The notes under the pieces: model-generated
What the model saw: only the letters and a program-made list of their open reading frames with translations
The model's database searches: none
Told to the model about the DNA's origin: nothing
In this document: positions 50,657-59,779 of the stretch, one piece after another
Numbering within the stretch: the stretch's first letter is position 1
Layout of the letters: each line of letters opens with the position of its first letter
Assembly (NCBI GenBank): GCA_910583895.1
Contig: CAJTYJ010000006.1
Coordinates: 1-64,000 of the forward strand
Origin: an uncultured Lachnospiraceae bacterium
GTDB lineage: Bacteria > Bacillota > Clostridia > Lachnospirales > Lachnospiraceae
Direction: 5' to 3'
DNA length: 64,000 nucleotides
Translations under genes and position numbers: made by a program

Positions 50657-51535
50657 CTAATTTTGCTGCCAGAGCAGCAGATTGTTTTCAAACAATACAT
50701 GAAGCCTGCCCGTATCTTTCAGCCAGGCAAGGTAGGATCGGACCGTACTGCCCACCAGGACATACTGTTCGAAGTTCATGGTCAGGCGGTAATCGGCAAA
50801 AAGTTTCTGCAGAATCCTTTCAAAACAAAGGGGTTCCCGGCAGAGATCGGTGATCCGGTCAGCGATTTCCTGGACTTTGTCTATATTATACTGGGCCAGC
50901 GCAGAGATATCCTCTGTCGCTTCTGCGTGGGCCGGGACGAACATTTTTCCAGGCAGAGTCATCACCATCTGAAGCGTGTCCAGATAGGCAGAGACATCGT
51001 AGAGGAAGCTGATCTGATATTTGTCCAGAGTTTCTTTGCTGGACAGGCAGTCTGCCAGATAGACCACGTCATCGGTGGTCCGGTACCCCACCATATCAAA
51101 AAAGTGTCCTGGCAGCCGGATGATCTCAAAGCCGTCCGGAAGACAGCTTTTTGTCAGTTCTTTGGCATCACTTGTCTGGGCCAGGAGAAACTTGTGCTGC
51201 AGATCCTTGCAGGGATAGCCACCATACAAAAAGGATGGTTCCAGGATGGGATAACGGGTAAAGGCGCAGTCGATTCCCGGCGCATAGACCTGGCATCCGG
51301 TCTGGGCCTGAAGGTACCGGTTGCCGCCGATGTGGTCGGCGTTGGAGTGCGTATTGTAGATGGCAGTCAGGTGCCAGCCGTTTTTGTCCAGAAGCTGCCG
51401 GATTTTCCGGCCTGCATCCTTGTCGTTTCCGCTGTCAATCAGGCATACATCCGTGTCATTTAGCCGAACCAGCCCGATTTTGGCAGGACTTTGAATATAA
51501 TAGCTTTGTTCCGAAACCTGAATCAATTCATACAT
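50657..51535 (-). CDS. MBL-fold metallo-hydrolase with altered metal loop
   Basis: A 292-residue protein of the metallo-beta-lactamase fold. The metal loop is TAIYNTHSNADHIGGNRYL: canonical HxHxDH has become HSNADH, so the second His is Asn. Other ligands, LPGHFFDM, YLADCL and PAHAE, are in place. The C-terminal ~80 residues are helical. It could be a glyoxalase-II or lactonase-like hydrolase; substrate unknown. Convergent with LysR; ATG behind GGAAGG. Confidence 0.85.
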   Translation of the reverse strand: MYELIQVSEQSYYIQSPAKIGLVRLNDTDVCLIDSGNDKDAGRKIRQLLDKNGWHLTAIYNTHSNADHIGGNRYLQAQTGCQVYAPGIDCAFTRYPILEPSFLYGGYPCKDLQHKFLLAQTSDAKELTKSCLPDGFEIIRLPGHFFDMVGYRTTDDVVYLADCLSSKETLDKYQISFLYDVSAYLDTLQMVMTLPGKMFVPAHAEATEDISALAQYNIDKVQEIADRITDLCREPLCFERILQKLFADYRLTMNFEQYVLVGSTVRSYLAWLKDTGRLHVLFENNLLLWQQN

Positions 51536-51759
51536 AATGATCGCCTTCCTGATTGTATTTGTTTCTGCAGTTTATTATAACAAACACAAACAAAAATGAA
51601 AAGACGATCCTGAAGCAAAAGATCGTGTAAAATTTTCTTCGGATGAAAAATGAATGTCGAAAAGGAAGTCTTTTTTGTGATAAGGAATGGCAAAACAAAA
51701 GGCTCTTTGGTATAATAGAAAAAGGCTTCCTGACGGGACAGCCTGAAAGGAGGCGCAAG

Positions 51760-52587
51760 ATGAATCACTGTACAGAATTGATAAAATACCCCCGGACGCC
51801 TCATTTATCTGGTTCGAGACTTCAGCCGGGGGATGAGGATTTAAGTCAGATTCCATTTGGGGATCTTCAGGGAAAGCATTTGGTGGTGGAAGAAAAATGC
51901 GACGGTGCCAATTCGGCTATTTCTTTTGGGCGGGAGGGGGATCTTCGGCTTCAGAGCCGGGGACATTACCTGACGGGCGGATACCGGGAGCGGCATTACC
52001 ATCTGCTGAAGCAGTGGGCCAACGTGCACAGGGCAGCATTTTATGAGGTGCTGGGCGACCGCTATATTCTGTATGGGGAATGGATGTATGCGAAGCACAG
52101 CGTTTACTACGATGCACTGCCTCATTATTTTTTAGAATTTGACATTCTGGACCGGGAAAACGGCTGTTTTCTGGATACCCCCTCCAGGCATAAGCTGATC
52201 AAGGGGCTGCCGGTGGTGTCGGTCCCGGTACTGAGATCGGGCGTCTTTGCCGACCAGAAAGAACTTTTGTCTTTGATTGGTCCGTCTTTGTACATAAAGC
52301 CGGGACATATGGAACGTCTGCGGGCTTACTGTGAGAAGGAGGGACTAGACGCTGACCGGCAGTGCCGGGAGACGGAAGGTTCCGGCCTTATGGAAGGGCT
52401 GTATCTGAAAGTAGAAGAGGGCGGCTTTGTGACGCAGCGGCTGAAATATGTGAGGGCTTCTTTTCTTCAGTGTATTCAGGGGTCGGATTCTCACTGGATT
52501 GACCGGCCGATTGTGCCGAACCGGCTGAGTATCTCTGTGGAGGAACTTTTTCTTCCCGAACTTCCCAAAAGGGGTGAGGGCATATGA
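51760..52587 (+). CDS. RNA ligase family protein
   Basis: A 275-residue nucleotidyltransferase-fold ligase. Motif I is VEEKCDGANSAISF with the adenylated Lys46 (KxDG). Downstream are YGEWMYAKHSVYYDALPHYF and FLEFDILDRENG (motifs III/IIIa) and GLYLKVEEGG with VTQRLKYVR (IV and V). It should use ATP to join nicked or broken RNA (tRNA repair). ATG 51760 behind GAAAGGAGG; the longer frame from 51643 is rejected. It overlaps the next gene by 4 bp (ATGA). The HD-kinase partner makes an end-healing plus sealing cassette. Confidence 0.88.
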   Translation: MNHCTELIKYPRTPHLSGSRLQPGDEDLSQIPFGDLQGKHLVVEEKCDGANSAISFGREGDLRLQSRGHYLTGGYRERHYHLLKQWANVHRAAFYEVLGDRYILYGEWMYAKHSVYYDALPHYFLEFDILDRENGCFLDTPSRHKLIKGLPVVSVPVLRSGVFADQKELLSLIGPSLYIKPGHMERLRAYCEKEGLDADRQCRETEGSGLMEGLYLKVEEGGFVTQRLKYVRASFLQCIQGSDSHWIDRPIVPNRLSISVEELFLPELPKRGEGI

Positions 52588-53756
52588 ATCCGGAATGGGA
52601 AAGGCTTCTGTCGCTGATACCCGGGCCTTTGGACTGGAAAATCGACTGGGATCTTTGGCACGGCCTGTGGCTTTGGCCGTATTTTGAGCAGATGGCCAAG
52701 ACTCAGCAGAATCCATGCTGGCATGGAGAAGGGGATGTGTGGAGTCATACCCGGATGGTCTGTGAAGAACTGGTATCCATGAACCGCTTTCGAAAACTTC
52801 CCAAAAGGCAGCGGCAGGAAGTCTTTCTGGCAGCGGTTCTGCACGATATCGGCAAGATTCCATGTACCAGATGGGAGGATGGCTGTCTGATATCGCCCAA
52901 TCACACCGTGGTGGGTGCCCGGATGGCCAGAGAGATGCTGCGCGTTACATATGGATTGGGCGGCACCAGGGATCGGCTGGAATTTCGGGAGACCGTCTGC
53001 AGCCTGATCCGCTATCATTCGGTACCTGCACATATTTTGGATCAGGAGGATCCGGAGCGAAGAATTTTTCAGATTGCATCCAATGGAGAGCTGGCAGCGG
53101 ATTTTACGGTGGAACTTTTGTGTATTCTGGAAGAAGCGGATGTCAGAGGAAGAATCTATCAAAATGTGGAGCAATCCGTGGATATGGTTCGCCTGTGTGC
53201 GGAATTTGCCCGGGAATTGTCGTGTCTGGACAGACCGTTTCGGTTTCCGTCGGACTATGCAAGATATGCGTATCTGTCTGGAAGAAAGATCAGTCCGGGT
53301 CAGGAGCTGTATGATGATACATGGGGCAAAGTGATCTTGATGGCAGGGCTGCCCGGAACCGGAAAAGATACCTGGATTCAAAGAAACTGCAGCGGTCTGC
53401 CGGTAGTTTCGCTGGATGAGATCCGCAAGGAACTGCACATATCTCCGCTGGAACCTCAGGGTGAGGTGGCGCAAAGAGCCCGGGAGAAGGCAAAGGAATA
53501 TCTTCGGAAAAAGCAGCCGTTTGTGTGGAATGCCACCAGCTTAACTTCGTCTCTTCGGGAAAAACAGATCCGCCTGTTCCACAACTATGGCGCTTCGGTG
53601 CACATTGTGTATCTGGAGACGGCATGGGAAGAACAGCTTGCCCGCAACCAGAACCGTTCTGATCCGGTCCCGGAACTGGCAATTCAGAAGATGCAGAAAA
53701 ATCTGGTGCTGCCCGAACTATATGAAGCAGAAAAAGTAAGCTGGTTAAATGTATGA
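52584..53756 (+). CDS. HD-Pnk-like end-healing enzyme (phosphoesterase-kinase)
   Basis: A 390-residue protein. Residues ~40-210 are an HD domain (His55 in DVWSHTRM; His87-Asp88 in VLHDIGKIP; a second HT at NHTVVG). Residues ~250-390 are a P-loop kinase (Walker A GLPGTGKDT at 255-263; LDEIRKEL; VWNATSL; a lid with arginines, QLARNQNRSDPVPE). This order matches the HD-Pnk enzymes described for Runella, in which the HD part removes 2',3'-phosphate and the kinase part phosphorylates the 5'-OH. With the ligase gene overlapping by 4 bp, the two could fix cleaved tRNA. Substrate not shown by sequence. Confidence 0.85.
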   Translation: MNPEWERLLSLIPGPLDWKIDWDLWHGLWLWPYFEQMAKTQQNPCWHGEGDVWSHTRMVCEELVSMNRFRKLPKRQRQEVFLAAVLHDIGKIPCTRWEDGCLISPNHTVVGARMAREMLRVTYGLGGTRDRLEFRETVCSLIRYHSVPAHILDQEDPERRIFQIASNGELAADFTVELLCILEEADVRGRIYQNVEQSVDMVRLCAEFARELSCLDRPFRFPSDYARYAYLSGRKISPGQELYDDTWGKVILMAGLPGTGKDTWIQRNCSGLPVVSLDEIRKELHISPLEPQGEVAQRAREKAKEYLRKKQPFVWNATSLTSSLREKQIRLFHNYGASVHIVYLETAWEEQLARNQNRSDPVPELAIQKMQKNLVLPELYEAEKVSWLNV

Positions 53757-53935
53757 TTTTGATTTCCAATAGGCATATGCGGTTACGTTCACAGGGTACC
53801 TGTGAACCGTAGCAGAAGCGGCAGTATATCGTGATAAAAGCACAAAGATACTTGTTTGGAACCCCTTTTCTGTGCTATAGTATGGTTACAGGACCTACCT
53901 TGGCTATAAAGGGTAGAAGAAAGGAGGGGAGAGGG

Positions 53936-54217
53936 ATGCATATGCGCAGACATCTTACAGCAGTGCTGGCAACAGCTCTGCTGGCAGTTCTTCTGGCTAT
54001 GCCGGTTTCTGCTCACGGGCATCATGGACATCGCAGACAGGCGACGGTGGATACCAGCTGTCCGGTTTGTCCGGTGGAAGGATGTGCAGAGACAGGACGA
54101 CACACACATGACGGGTGTGAGTACTGTGGTTATGACCATCAAGACGGCTACTGCGACGGCACTTGTGCGTCGGTTTCCGGCAGGGGATCCGGCAGACATC
54201 ATGGCTGTCATCGGTAA
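53936..54217 (+). CDS. Secreted His/Cys-rich small protein
   Basis: A 93-residue protein with a clear signal peptide (AVLATALLAVLLAMPVSA, cut after Ala ~26). The mature part has about a dozen His and nine Cys: AHGHHGHRRQ, CPVCPVEGC, RHTHDGCEYCGYDHQDGYCD and a HHGCH end. It should bind metal (Zn, Cu or Ni) outside the cell, or carry disulfides. ATG 53936 behind AAGGAGGGG; a strong terminator follows, so it is a single-gene unit. I do not recognise the family. Confidence 0.75.
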   Translation: MHMRRHLTAVLATALLAVLLAMPVSAHGHHGHRRQATVDTSCPVCPVEGCAETGRHTHDGCEYCGYDHQDGYCDGTCASVSGRGSGRHHGCHR

Positions 54218-54221
54218 AAAG

Positions 54222-54263
54222 AATCGTTCCTGATCCAGATTTTCTGGCAGGAACGATTTTTTT
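54222..54263 (+). terminator. Terminator after the His/Cys-rich gene
   Basis: Perfect 11-bp stem AATCGTTCCTG/CAGGAACGATT and a run of T. Confidence 0.92.
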
Positions 54264-54409
54264 ATGTGGATCTGATAAATTTTTCACAATATTTTTTTGA
54301 CAGGGGTTCACACAATTCGACTTTTGGCGTACTTATACTGTAAGAGGAAAGAAAAACTTTCCGTCAGATGCCGGCAGATTATGCCGAAGAAAAGGAGTGT
54401 GGAAGGTTT

Positions 54410-55267
54410 ATGAGTATGCAGGGGATCGATGTTTCCAGCTATCAGAAAAAACCGGACTGGTCAGCAGTGGGAGCGGATGGAGTACGTTTTGCCATTCTGC
54501 GGATTATGGACAGCAAGGGAAAAGATCATAGTTTTGAACATAATTACAGTGGCAGCGGGGCTGCCGGTATTTTAAGAGGAGTATATCGGTTCAGCTATGC
54601 GCTGACAGAAGCTCAGGCAAGGTCTGAAGCAGAAGGTGTTTTGACGGCGCTTGCCGGACGGAAACTGGAGATGGGGGTGTGGCTGGATCTGGAATGGAAC
54701 AGACAGCGTGCACTGGGAAAAAAGAAAGTAAAAAAATTGGCGGATACCTGGATGAAGACCATTCGAAACGGCGGGTATGAGTGCGGCATTTACTGTAATA
54801 AAGACTGGTATGCCAACGTTTGCAGCGGCCTGGATGCGAAATACTGGATCGCCCGGTATCCGGCTGCAGACAACGGAACATTAAAAGAGGGATTAAGGCC
54901 CCATGTGGGAGAGGTCGGATGGCAGTATTCCAGGAAAGGAAAACTGCCCGGAATCACCGGAGATGTGGATCTGGATATCTGGTATGCAGATCAGGATGCG
55001 AATCAAAGAAATCCTTACCGGGAGCCGGTGAAAATACTTCGGTATCAGCGTCTTTTGGTGGGGATTGTACAGGAGGGTGTGAAATGGCTTCAGTGGGAAC
55101 TGAGGGAAGCAGGTTATGATATCATGCTTGACGGAAAATTCGGTCCTGCTACGGATCTGGCCCTGCGGGCATTTCAGAAAACCCATCCAAAGACCTATTC
55201 CGGCAAGGAACCGGACGGGGTTTGCGGAGCGAAGACCCGGGAAGCGCTGAAAGCGGCAGAAGGGTGA
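54410..55267 (+). CDS. GH25 lysozyme with peptidoglycan-binding domain
   Basis: A 285-residue muramidase-like protein. GH25 domain ~1-195: MQGIDVSSYQKKPDW, ILRIMDSKGKDH, VYRFSYA, and the catalytic region MGVWLDLEWN with the D-x-E pair, then YCGIYCN-like and VDLDIWY. The C-terminal ~75 residues are a PG_binding_1 domain (WLQWELREAGYDIMLDGKFG, ATDLALRAFQK). No signal peptide is visible, so it may be a phage-type endolysin or exported by another route. ATG 54410 behind GGAAGG is preferred to 54368. Confidence 0.85.
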   Translation: MSMQGIDVSSYQKKPDWSAVGADGVRFAILRIMDSKGKDHSFEHNYSGSGAAGILRGVYRFSYALTEAQARSEAEGVLTALAGRKLEMGVWLDLEWNRQRALGKKKVKKLADTWMKTIRNGGYECGIYCNKDWYANVCSGLDAKYWIARYPAADNGTLKEGLRPHVGEVGWQYSRKGKLPGITGDVDLDIWYADQDANQRNPYREPVKILRYQRLLVGIVQEGVKWLQWELREAGYDIMLDGKFGPATDLALRAFQKTHPKTYSGKEPDGVCGAKTREALKAAEG

Positions 55268-55314
55268 ATTGCCTCCCTTCTCCGCTTTGCTGATAAAATG
55301 GATTTTTCAAAGAA

Positions 55315-56736
55315 TCAGAACCGGAAATCCCGTTTTCCTTCTCCAATATCATGGATATGCTCCGTGGCAATCCGTTTGACTTTGGGATTGGGGATTTTCT
55401 CCAGTTCCCGCCCGATCAGTTCCATGCCGATTTTTCTGGTCTCTTCACGGGCATAGTCTTCCAGATATTCTTTCAGTGTCATCAGGGCATTGGGATGGCA
55501 GCAGTTTAGGATCTGCATATTTTTACACAGGGACATAAAACGGTCGCCGGTGCGCCCTTCCCGGTAACAGGCAGTGCAAAAGCTTGGGATATAGCCCAGT
55601 TTCATCAGCCAGTTTACCACCTCATCCAGAGTCCTTTGATCACTTACATCGAACTGAGCACTGGTTATTTCTTCTTCGGTTTCCGGGGTCGCATATCCGC
55701 CCACACTGGTTCTGGAGGCGCCGCTGATCTGGGAGACGCCAAGAGGAAGCACCCGTTCCCGGACTTCCTGGCTCTCTCTGGTGGAGATGATCATGCCGGT
55801 GTAAGGCACAGAGATCCGGATCAGGGCGCAGATTTTAGCAAAAATGTCGTCACTGATGCTGTTGTCAAAAGCAGAGGGATCAATATCATCCGCATGCTTG
55901 ATCCTGGGAACGCTGATGGTGTGCGGGCCGACGCCGTGAACGGCTTCTAAGTGTTCTGCGTGCATCAGAAGTCCTGCAAATTCATAGCGGTATAATTCCA
56001 GCCCAAATAAAACCCCCAGGCCCACATCGTCGATGCCGCCTTCCATGGCCCGGTCCATGGCTTCTGTGTGCCATGCATAATCATGCTTTGGTCCGGTAGG
56101 ATGCAGTTTTTCATAGCTTTCTTTATGGTAAGTTTCCTGGAACAGAATATAAGTTCCGATTTCTGCCTCTTTTAAGCGGCGGTAATTTTCCACCGTTGTG
56201 GCTGCGATATTGACATTGACCCGGCGGATCGCGCCGTTTTTATGTTTGATGCTGTAAATGGTGTGGATGCATTCCAGGATATATTCGATGGGATTGTTCA
56301 CCGGGTCCTCGCCAGCCTCAATTGCCAGCCGTTTGTGTCCCATGTCCTGCAGGGCAGTGACTTCTTTGATGATCTCTTCCTGCGTCAGTTTTTTTCTTGC
56401 AATGTGCTTGTTCTTGGCGTGATAGGGGCAGTAAACGCATCCGTTGACACAGTAATTGGACAGATACAAAGGTGCAAACAAAACGATGCGGTTGCCATAG
56501 TAATCCTTTTTCAGCTGTTCTGCCAGTGCAAAGATTTCTTCGGTCTTCTCCGGAAGATCACAGGCCAGAAGGACAGAAGCTTCCCTGTGGGTCAGGCCTT
56601 TCCGCTCTCTTGCCTTGGTAAGAATCTGATCAATGACCTCCAGGTTATCTTTGTTGGCATCCGCATAGGCCAGCGTCTCCCGGATTTCTTCGTCTGAGAT
56701 AAATTCCTCTGCTTTTAATGATTTTACATTGTACAT
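55315..56736 (-). CDS. hydG: [FeFe]-hydrogenase maturase HydG
   Basis: A 473-residue radical-SAM enzyme that splits tyrosine to make the CO and CN ligands of the H-cluster. The SAM cluster motif is NYCVNGCVYCPYHAKN (CxxxCxxC). The C-terminal auxiliary cluster motif is CTACYREGRTGDRFM, ending in LNCCHPNALM. The length is normal. It is transcribed with the upstream TM1266-type gene, and the hydrogenase operon is divergent from it. HydE and HydF are not in the window. ATG has an AAAGGAG site ~11 bp upstream. Confidence 0.95.
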   Translation of the reverse strand: MYNVKSLKAEEFISDEEIRETLAYADANKDNLEVIDQILTKARERKGLTHREASVLLACDLPEKTEEIFALAEQLKKDYYGNRIVLFAPLYLSNYCVNGCVYCPYHAKNKHIARKKLTQEEIIKEVTALQDMGHKRLAIEAGEDPVNNPIEYILECIHTIYSIKHKNGAIRRVNVNIAATTVENYRRLKEAEIGTYILFQETYHKESYEKLHPTGPKHDYAWHTEAMDRAMEGGIDDVGLGVLFGLELYRYEFAGLLMHAEHLEAVHGVGPHTISVPRIKHADDIDPSAFDNSISDDIFAKICALIRISVPYTGMIISTRESQEVRERVLPLGVSQISGASRTSVGGYATPETEEEITSAQFDVSDQRTLDEVVNWLMKLGYIPSFCTACYREGRTGDRFMSLCKNMQILNCCHPNALMTLKEYLEDYAREETRKIGMELIGRELEKIPNPKVKRIATEHIHDIGEGKRDFRF

Positions 56737-56866
56737 GGGTGATGTACGCTCCTTTCTTTTCGGTCAGGCAGGACGGCATCAAGCGCTCCTGGCTTCCCGG
56801 TCAGTGAATAGTTATATTGTGATGCTGTCTGCTATGGAACCTGCCGCCATATAAGCGGCAGCGGAA

Positions 56867-57151
56867 TCATTCCTGTATTCCGTGAGCAGTCAGCGAAGCA
56901 CCACCTTTCACATTGGAATATACGGTCTTTGCAGAGACTCCCGGAAGTCTTCCGATCTTTCCGGAAAGGGCACTCACGATGTCCTGGGGGGCATCCAGGG
57001 CGACACTGATGATATTCACCTTCCGTTCCCGGTAGGGGATCCCCATCCGTCCAATAATGTAATGGCCGTATTCGTGTAAAAGTCTGTTCAGCCGCTCTAT
57101 GGCGTCTGTATTTTCAACAATAATTCCGATCAGTACAATCCTGGTTTCCAT
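56867..57151 (-). CDS. TM1266-family hydrogenase-system regulator
   Basis: A 94-residue protein of the TM1266 (iron-only hydrogenase system putative regulator) type: RIVLIGIIVENTDAIERLNR, HEYGHYIIGRMGIPYRERKV and IVSALSGKIGRLPGVSAKTV. It has the ferredoxin-like fold of NikR/ACT C-terminal domains and probably binds a small ligand or metal. Such genes sit next to hydrogenase maturation genes. It precedes hydG by 130 bp and is divergent from the nuoE-like gene. Start ATG behind TTGGAGA. Confidence 0.88.
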   Translation of the reverse strand: METRIVLIGIIVENTDAIERLNRLLHEYGHYIIGRMGIPYRERKVNIISVALDAPQDIVSALSGKIGRLPGVSAKTVYSNVKGGASLTAHGIQE

Positions 57152-57186
57152 GCATTTTCTCCAAAAATTGACATCGTTTTAAAAAG

Positions 57187-57204
57187 TTGTGAAATATTTC
57201 TATA
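57187..57204. promoter_or_regulatory. Possible Rex-type site in the hydrogenase divergent gap
   Basis: TTGTGAAATATTTCTATA matches the first 14 bases of the palindrome TTGTGAA-N4-TTCACAA, then departs. Rex senses NADH/NAD+ and controls hydrogen metabolism in many Clostridia. On the minus strand TTGTCA-17-TAAAAT lies just upstream, so a bound protein would block the TM1266-hydG transcript. Weak evidence. Confidence 0.35.
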
Positions 57205-57405
57205 AATTTTAACACACTATTCTCAAAATGACAACTATTATAATATGAGTGAGTTCATACAATTTGACAATATGTGTAAAAATGCACAAAGAAACAGAAA
57301 TAATTCTGTATGGTCTGTACATTGTGCGAAAGGCCGCGGAGTGTTAAAGTTATAAGCGTATACATGTGCGGTTTGTACAATCAACAAAACAAGGAGGAAA
57401 AACGA

Positions 57406-57882
57406 ATGCTGGATCAGTCTTATTATCGTAAGACAGATGAGATCATTGAGCATTATGGCCGCAAAGCCGGCTCACTGATCCCAATCATGCAGGACATTCA
57501 GGCAGAATATCGTTATCTGCCGGGAGAGCTGCTGACCTATGTGGCAAAAGAAATCGGAATCAAGGAGGCAAAAGCATACAGTGTGGCCACCTTCTATGAG
57601 AACTTTTCTTTTGAGGCAAAGGGAAAATATGTGATTAAAGTATGTGATGGCACAGCCTGTCATGTCCGGAAATCCACTCCAGTGCTGGAAGCACTCTGGA
57701 AGGAACTGGGACTCAGCAAGAAAAAACATACGACAGACGATATGATGTTTACTGTGGAAACCGTATCCTGTCTGGGCGCATGCGGTCTTGCTCCGACCAT
57801 GATGGTAAACGAAGATGTATATCCTTCCATGACACCGGAAAAAGCACTTGCAGTAATTGAAGAATTGAGAGGTAAGGGCTGA
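57406..57882 (+). CDS. NuoE-like [2Fe-2S] subunit of bifurcating hydrogenase (HydC type)
   Basis: A 158-residue thioredoxin-like ferredoxin subunit. The four cluster Cys are in VCDGTACHVRKS and SCLGACGLAPTM. In trimeric HydABC hydrogenases this subunit links NADH electrons to the flavin subunit. ATG 57406 behind AAGGAGG is the start; a frame from 57310 is too long. Its stop overlaps the next ATG (TGATG). First gene of the three-gene hydrogenase operon. Confidence 0.93.
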   Translation: MLDQSYYRKTDEIIEHYGRKAGSLIPIMQDIQAEYRYLPGELLTYVAKEIGIKEAKAYSVATFYENFSFEAKGKYVIKVCDGTACHVRKSTPVLEALWKELGLSKKKHTTDDMMFTVETVSCLGACGLAPTMMVNEDVYPSMTPEKALAVIEELRGKG

Positions 57883-59768
57883 TGATTAAAAACAAAGAAG
57901 AATTGTTACAGGTACGTGAATCAGCCAGAGAACAGGTAGCAGCGTATGACTGCAGAATTCTTGTCTGTTCCGGTACAGGCTGTATTGCAACGGGCTCCAC
58001 AAAGATTTACGAAGAATTCTTAAGTCTGACCAAGGATGCTCCGGGTATTGTACTGGATTTTGCTCCCCATGATGAAGGCGAGCATGAGCATGTGGGTGTC
58101 AAGAAGACCGGATGTCAGGGCTTTTGTGAGTTGGGACCTCTGGTTCGTATTCAGAAGGGTGATGAAGTCATCCAGTATGTAAAAGTCCAGATCGAAGACT
58201 GCAAGGAGATTTTCGAGTCCACGGTTCTTGGAAATGAAGTGGTAGACCGTCTTCTTTATTCCAAGAAAGACGTTCATTATAAGCATCCGGAAGACATTCC
58301 GTTCATGGCAAAGCAGACCAGAATCGTACTGGAGAACTGCGGACGCGTGGATGCAGAATCTCTGGATGAGTATATTGCAGCGGGCGGTTTTGAGGCGCTC
58401 ACCAAAGCCATGTTTGACATGAGCAGAGAAGAGATCATTGAGGAAGTGGACCGCTCGGGCCTGCGCGGACGCGGAGGCGGAGGCTTCCCCTGCGGAAGAA
58501 AATGGAAGCAGGTTGCAAGACAGAAAGAAAAGATCCGCTATGTGGTCTGCAACGGTGACGAGGGTGACCCGGGAGCATTTATGGACGGTTCTGTTATGGA
58601 AGGTGATCCCTTCAAGCTGATTGAGGGTATGATGATCGCCGGATATGCAGTGGAATCCACCGATGGTTATATCTACGTGCGTGCAGAGTATCCCATGTCC
58701 GTCAAGAGACTTCGCCATGCCATCGCTCAGCTGGAAGAGAGAGGGCTTTTAGGCGACAATATTCTTGGCACGGATTTTTCCTTCCATTTACATATTAACA
58801 GAGGTGCAGGCGCATTTGTCTGTGGTGAGGGTTCCGCTCTGACCGCATCCATCGAAGGCAACAGAGGTATGCCTCGTGTGAAACCGCCGCGTACCGTGGA
58901 AAAGGGTCTCTGGGAGAAACCGACGGTTCTGAACAACGTGGAGACTTATGCCAATGTTCCGAAGATTATTCTTCAGGGTGCAGACTGGTACCGGACCATC
59001 GGTACAGAGGGCAGCCCGGGAACGAAGACCTTCTCCCTGACCGGTTCCATCGAGAACACCGGTCTGATCGAGGTGCCCATGGGCAGTACGCTCCGGGAGA
59101 TCATCTTCGATATCGGCGGCGGTTTAAAGAACGGCGCTGAGTTCAAGGCAGTGCAGATCGGCGGACCGTCCGGCGGATGTCTGACCGAGAAGCATCTTGA
59201 CGAGCCCCTTGATTTCGACTCTGTGAAGAAATTCAATGCCATCGTCGGCTCCGGCGGTATGGTGGTTATGGATACCAACACCTGTATGGTGGAGGTTGCC
59301 CGTTTCTTCATGAGCTTTACTCAGAGAGAGTCCTGCGGAAAATGTGTGCCCTGCCGGGAAGGTACCAAGAGAATGCTGGAGATCCTGGAGAAGATTGTAG
59401 CCGGTGAGGGCGAGATGGAAGATCTGGACCGCCTGGAAGAGCTGGCGAACATGATTCGCAGCATGGCTCTTTGCGGTCTTGGAAAGAGCGCTCCGCTTCC
59501 GGTCATCAGTACGCTGAAAACCTTCAGGGATGAATATGTAGAGCATATTGTGGATAAGAAATGTCCGGCGAAAGTCTGTCAGGCAATGCGCCGCTTCTCC
59601 ATCAATCCGGAGTACTGCAAAGGCTGCGGCAAGTGTGCGAAGAACTGTCCGGTGGGCGCAATCACAGGTGTCCGCAAAGAATGCTATCATATCAACCCGA
59701 AACTTTGTATCAAGTGCGGCGCATGTAAGGATAACTGCGCATTTGACGCAATCTATATCGAGGAATAG
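57882..59768 (+). CDS. NuoF-like flavin subunit of bifurcating hydrogenase (HydB type)
   Basis: A 628-residue subunit. Order: N-terminal [2Fe-2S] thioredoxin-like domain (VCSGTGCIATGS, CQGFCELGP), the NuoF core with FMN motif GLRGRGGGGFPCGRKW and NAD motif CGEGSALTASIEGNRG, the [4Fe-4S] motif ESCGKCVPCREGTKRM, and two C-terminal ferredoxin clusters (CKGCGKCAKNCPVGA, CIKCGACKDNCAF). It carries the FMN that splits electrons between NADH and ferredoxin. Length and all motifs complete. hydA follows 11 bp later. Confidence 0.95.
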   Translation: MIKNKEELLQVRESAREQVAAYDCRILVCSGTGCIATGSTKIYEEFLSLTKDAPGIVLDFAPHDEGEHEHVGVKKTGCQGFCELGPLVRIQKGDEVIQYVKVQIEDCKEIFESTVLGNEVVDRLLYSKKDVHYKHPEDIPFMAKQTRIVLENCGRVDAESLDEYIAAGGFEALTKAMFDMSREEIIEEVDRSGLRGRGGGGFPCGRKWKQVARQKEKIRYVVCNGDEGDPGAFMDGSVMEGDPFKLIEGMMIAGYAVESTDGYIYVRAEYPMSVKRLRHAIAQLEERGLLGDNILGTDFSFHLHINRGAGAFVCGEGSALTASIEGNRGMPRVKPPRTVEKGLWEKPTVLNNVETYANVPKIILQGADWYRTIGTEGSPGTKTFSLTGSIENTGLIEVPMGSTLREIIFDIGGGLKNGAEFKAVQIGGPSGGCLTEKHLDEPLDFDSVKKFNAIVGSGGMVVMDTNTCMVEVARFFMSFTQRESCGKCVPCREGTKRMLEILEKIVAGEGEMEDLDRLEELANMIRSMALCGLGKSAPLPVISTLKTFRDEYVEHIVDKKCPAKVCQAMRRFSINPEYCKGCGKCAKNCPVGAITGVRKECYHINPKLCIKCGACKDNCAFDAIYIEE

Positions 59769-59779
59769 GGAGGACAGAT

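Noticed and set aside
50663..51463. 266-codon plus-strand frame opposite the metallo-hydrolase
   Set aside because: The minus-strand protein has metal motifs and a ribosome site; this frame has neither.
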